Part shown: in pieces, positions 11,942 through 11,984 of the stretch | Numbering within the stretch: position 1 is the stretch's first letter | Layout of the letters: every line of letters starts with the position of its first letter | Assembly: GCA_044358835.1 (NCBI GenBank) | Contig: JBIKNF010000027.1 | Location: 1-11,984, forward strand | Length of the DNA stretch: 11,984 bases | Source: JAJTHC01 sp044358835 | Lineage (GTDB): Bacteria > Cyanobacteriota > Vampirovibrionia > Vampirovibrionales > JAJTHC01 | Direction of reading: 5' to 3' | Made by a program: the position numbers and the translations under genes | Notes under the pieces: model-generated | What the model was told of the DNA's origin: nothing | Database searches by the model: none | The model's input: the letters and a program-made list of their open reading frames with translations, nothing else

Positions 11942-11984
11942 GTCAGCGCGGGAGGGGAAAGCAGTTTCATGGTTCATCCCAAGG

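Larger units (their letters stand above)
11727..11984. other. Non-coding end of window with a GC-rich block
   Basis: The first ~130 bp are AT-rich and contain an imperfect dyad (AACCGAAATTT near 11768 and AAATTCGGTT near 11822). From about 11860 the composition jumps to roughly 75-80% GC with strong G bias on the plus strand. A minus-strand open frame crosses it (11777-11977) but has no supporting features. Confidence 0.5.

Noticed and set aside
11777..11977. 66-codon minus-strand open frame in the GC-rich block
   Set aside because: High GC lengthens chance frames; its composition (Arg/Pro/Ser/His) is unlike the other proteins and it crosses the hairpin and quadruplex motif.

Overview
The window (11,984 bp, roughly 45-50% GC by eye) looks like an accessory-rich stretch of a bacterial chromosome. 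No gene in it is a firm taxonomic marker. A short helical protein with a GLSATQ-type N-terminus (4766-5092, minus) resembles, from memory, proteins of Vampirovibrionia/Melainabacteria and related lineages; treat that placement as tentative. Most genes have no confident function.

Layout. 1-660: a small plus-strand gene behind a good promoter, with a run of 12 C inside its 5' end, closed by a convergent terminator. 662-1978 (minus): a secreted lipase-like alpha/beta hydrolase. 2100-2317 (plus): a structured non-coding RNA with a long closing stem, a central bubble with a 3' side hairpin, and an apical hairpin, read here as a probable 6S RNA. 2307-5092 (minus): a five-gene unit. In transcription order it holds a helical 108-residue protein, a Gly/Ala-rich protein with a hydrophobic C-terminal segment and coiled coil, two paralogous two-TM proteins with YcxB-like C-terminal domains, and a 67-residue basic protein. 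5093-5632: a leader/intergenic region with a MITE/BIME-like palindromic repeat and hairpins.

5633-7467 (plus): a single-pass membrane protein gene, then a secreted esterase, then a second copy of the last 142 bp of the membrane protein gene. The two copies differ at four positions, all synonymous. The esterase therefore lies in a 1,494-bp insertion bounded by a long direct repeat. 7440-7757 (minus): a small gene interrupted in frame by 14 G, with a near-consensus promoter. Just upstream of that promoter lie nine head-to-tail 21-bp iteron-like repeats (7890-8079). 8263-9483 (minus): a protein built of four successive GntR-type winged-helix domains with no effector domain. 9484-9917: a divergent control region with inverted repeats. 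9918-11555 (plus): a 545-residue protein with an acidic middle and a Lys-rich tail. 11600-11726 (minus): a frameshifted remnant of the N-terminus of an IS1595-type transposase. The end of the window is a GC-rich block with a G-quadruplex motif and a strong hairpin.

How it may fit together (inference). The most promising undescribed system is 7440-9483: a multi-winged-helix DNA-binding protein, a phased tandem operator or iteron array, and a strong promoter driving a probably phase-variable small gene. A second small gene with a poly-C tract at 274-528 suggests homopolymer switching is used more than once here. A second candidate system is the five-gene unit at 2307-5092, whose layout (small helical protein, pore- or translocator-like Gly-rich protein, duplicated small membrane proteins) would fit a secreted effector with accessory or protective proteins, but nothing in the sequence proves that.
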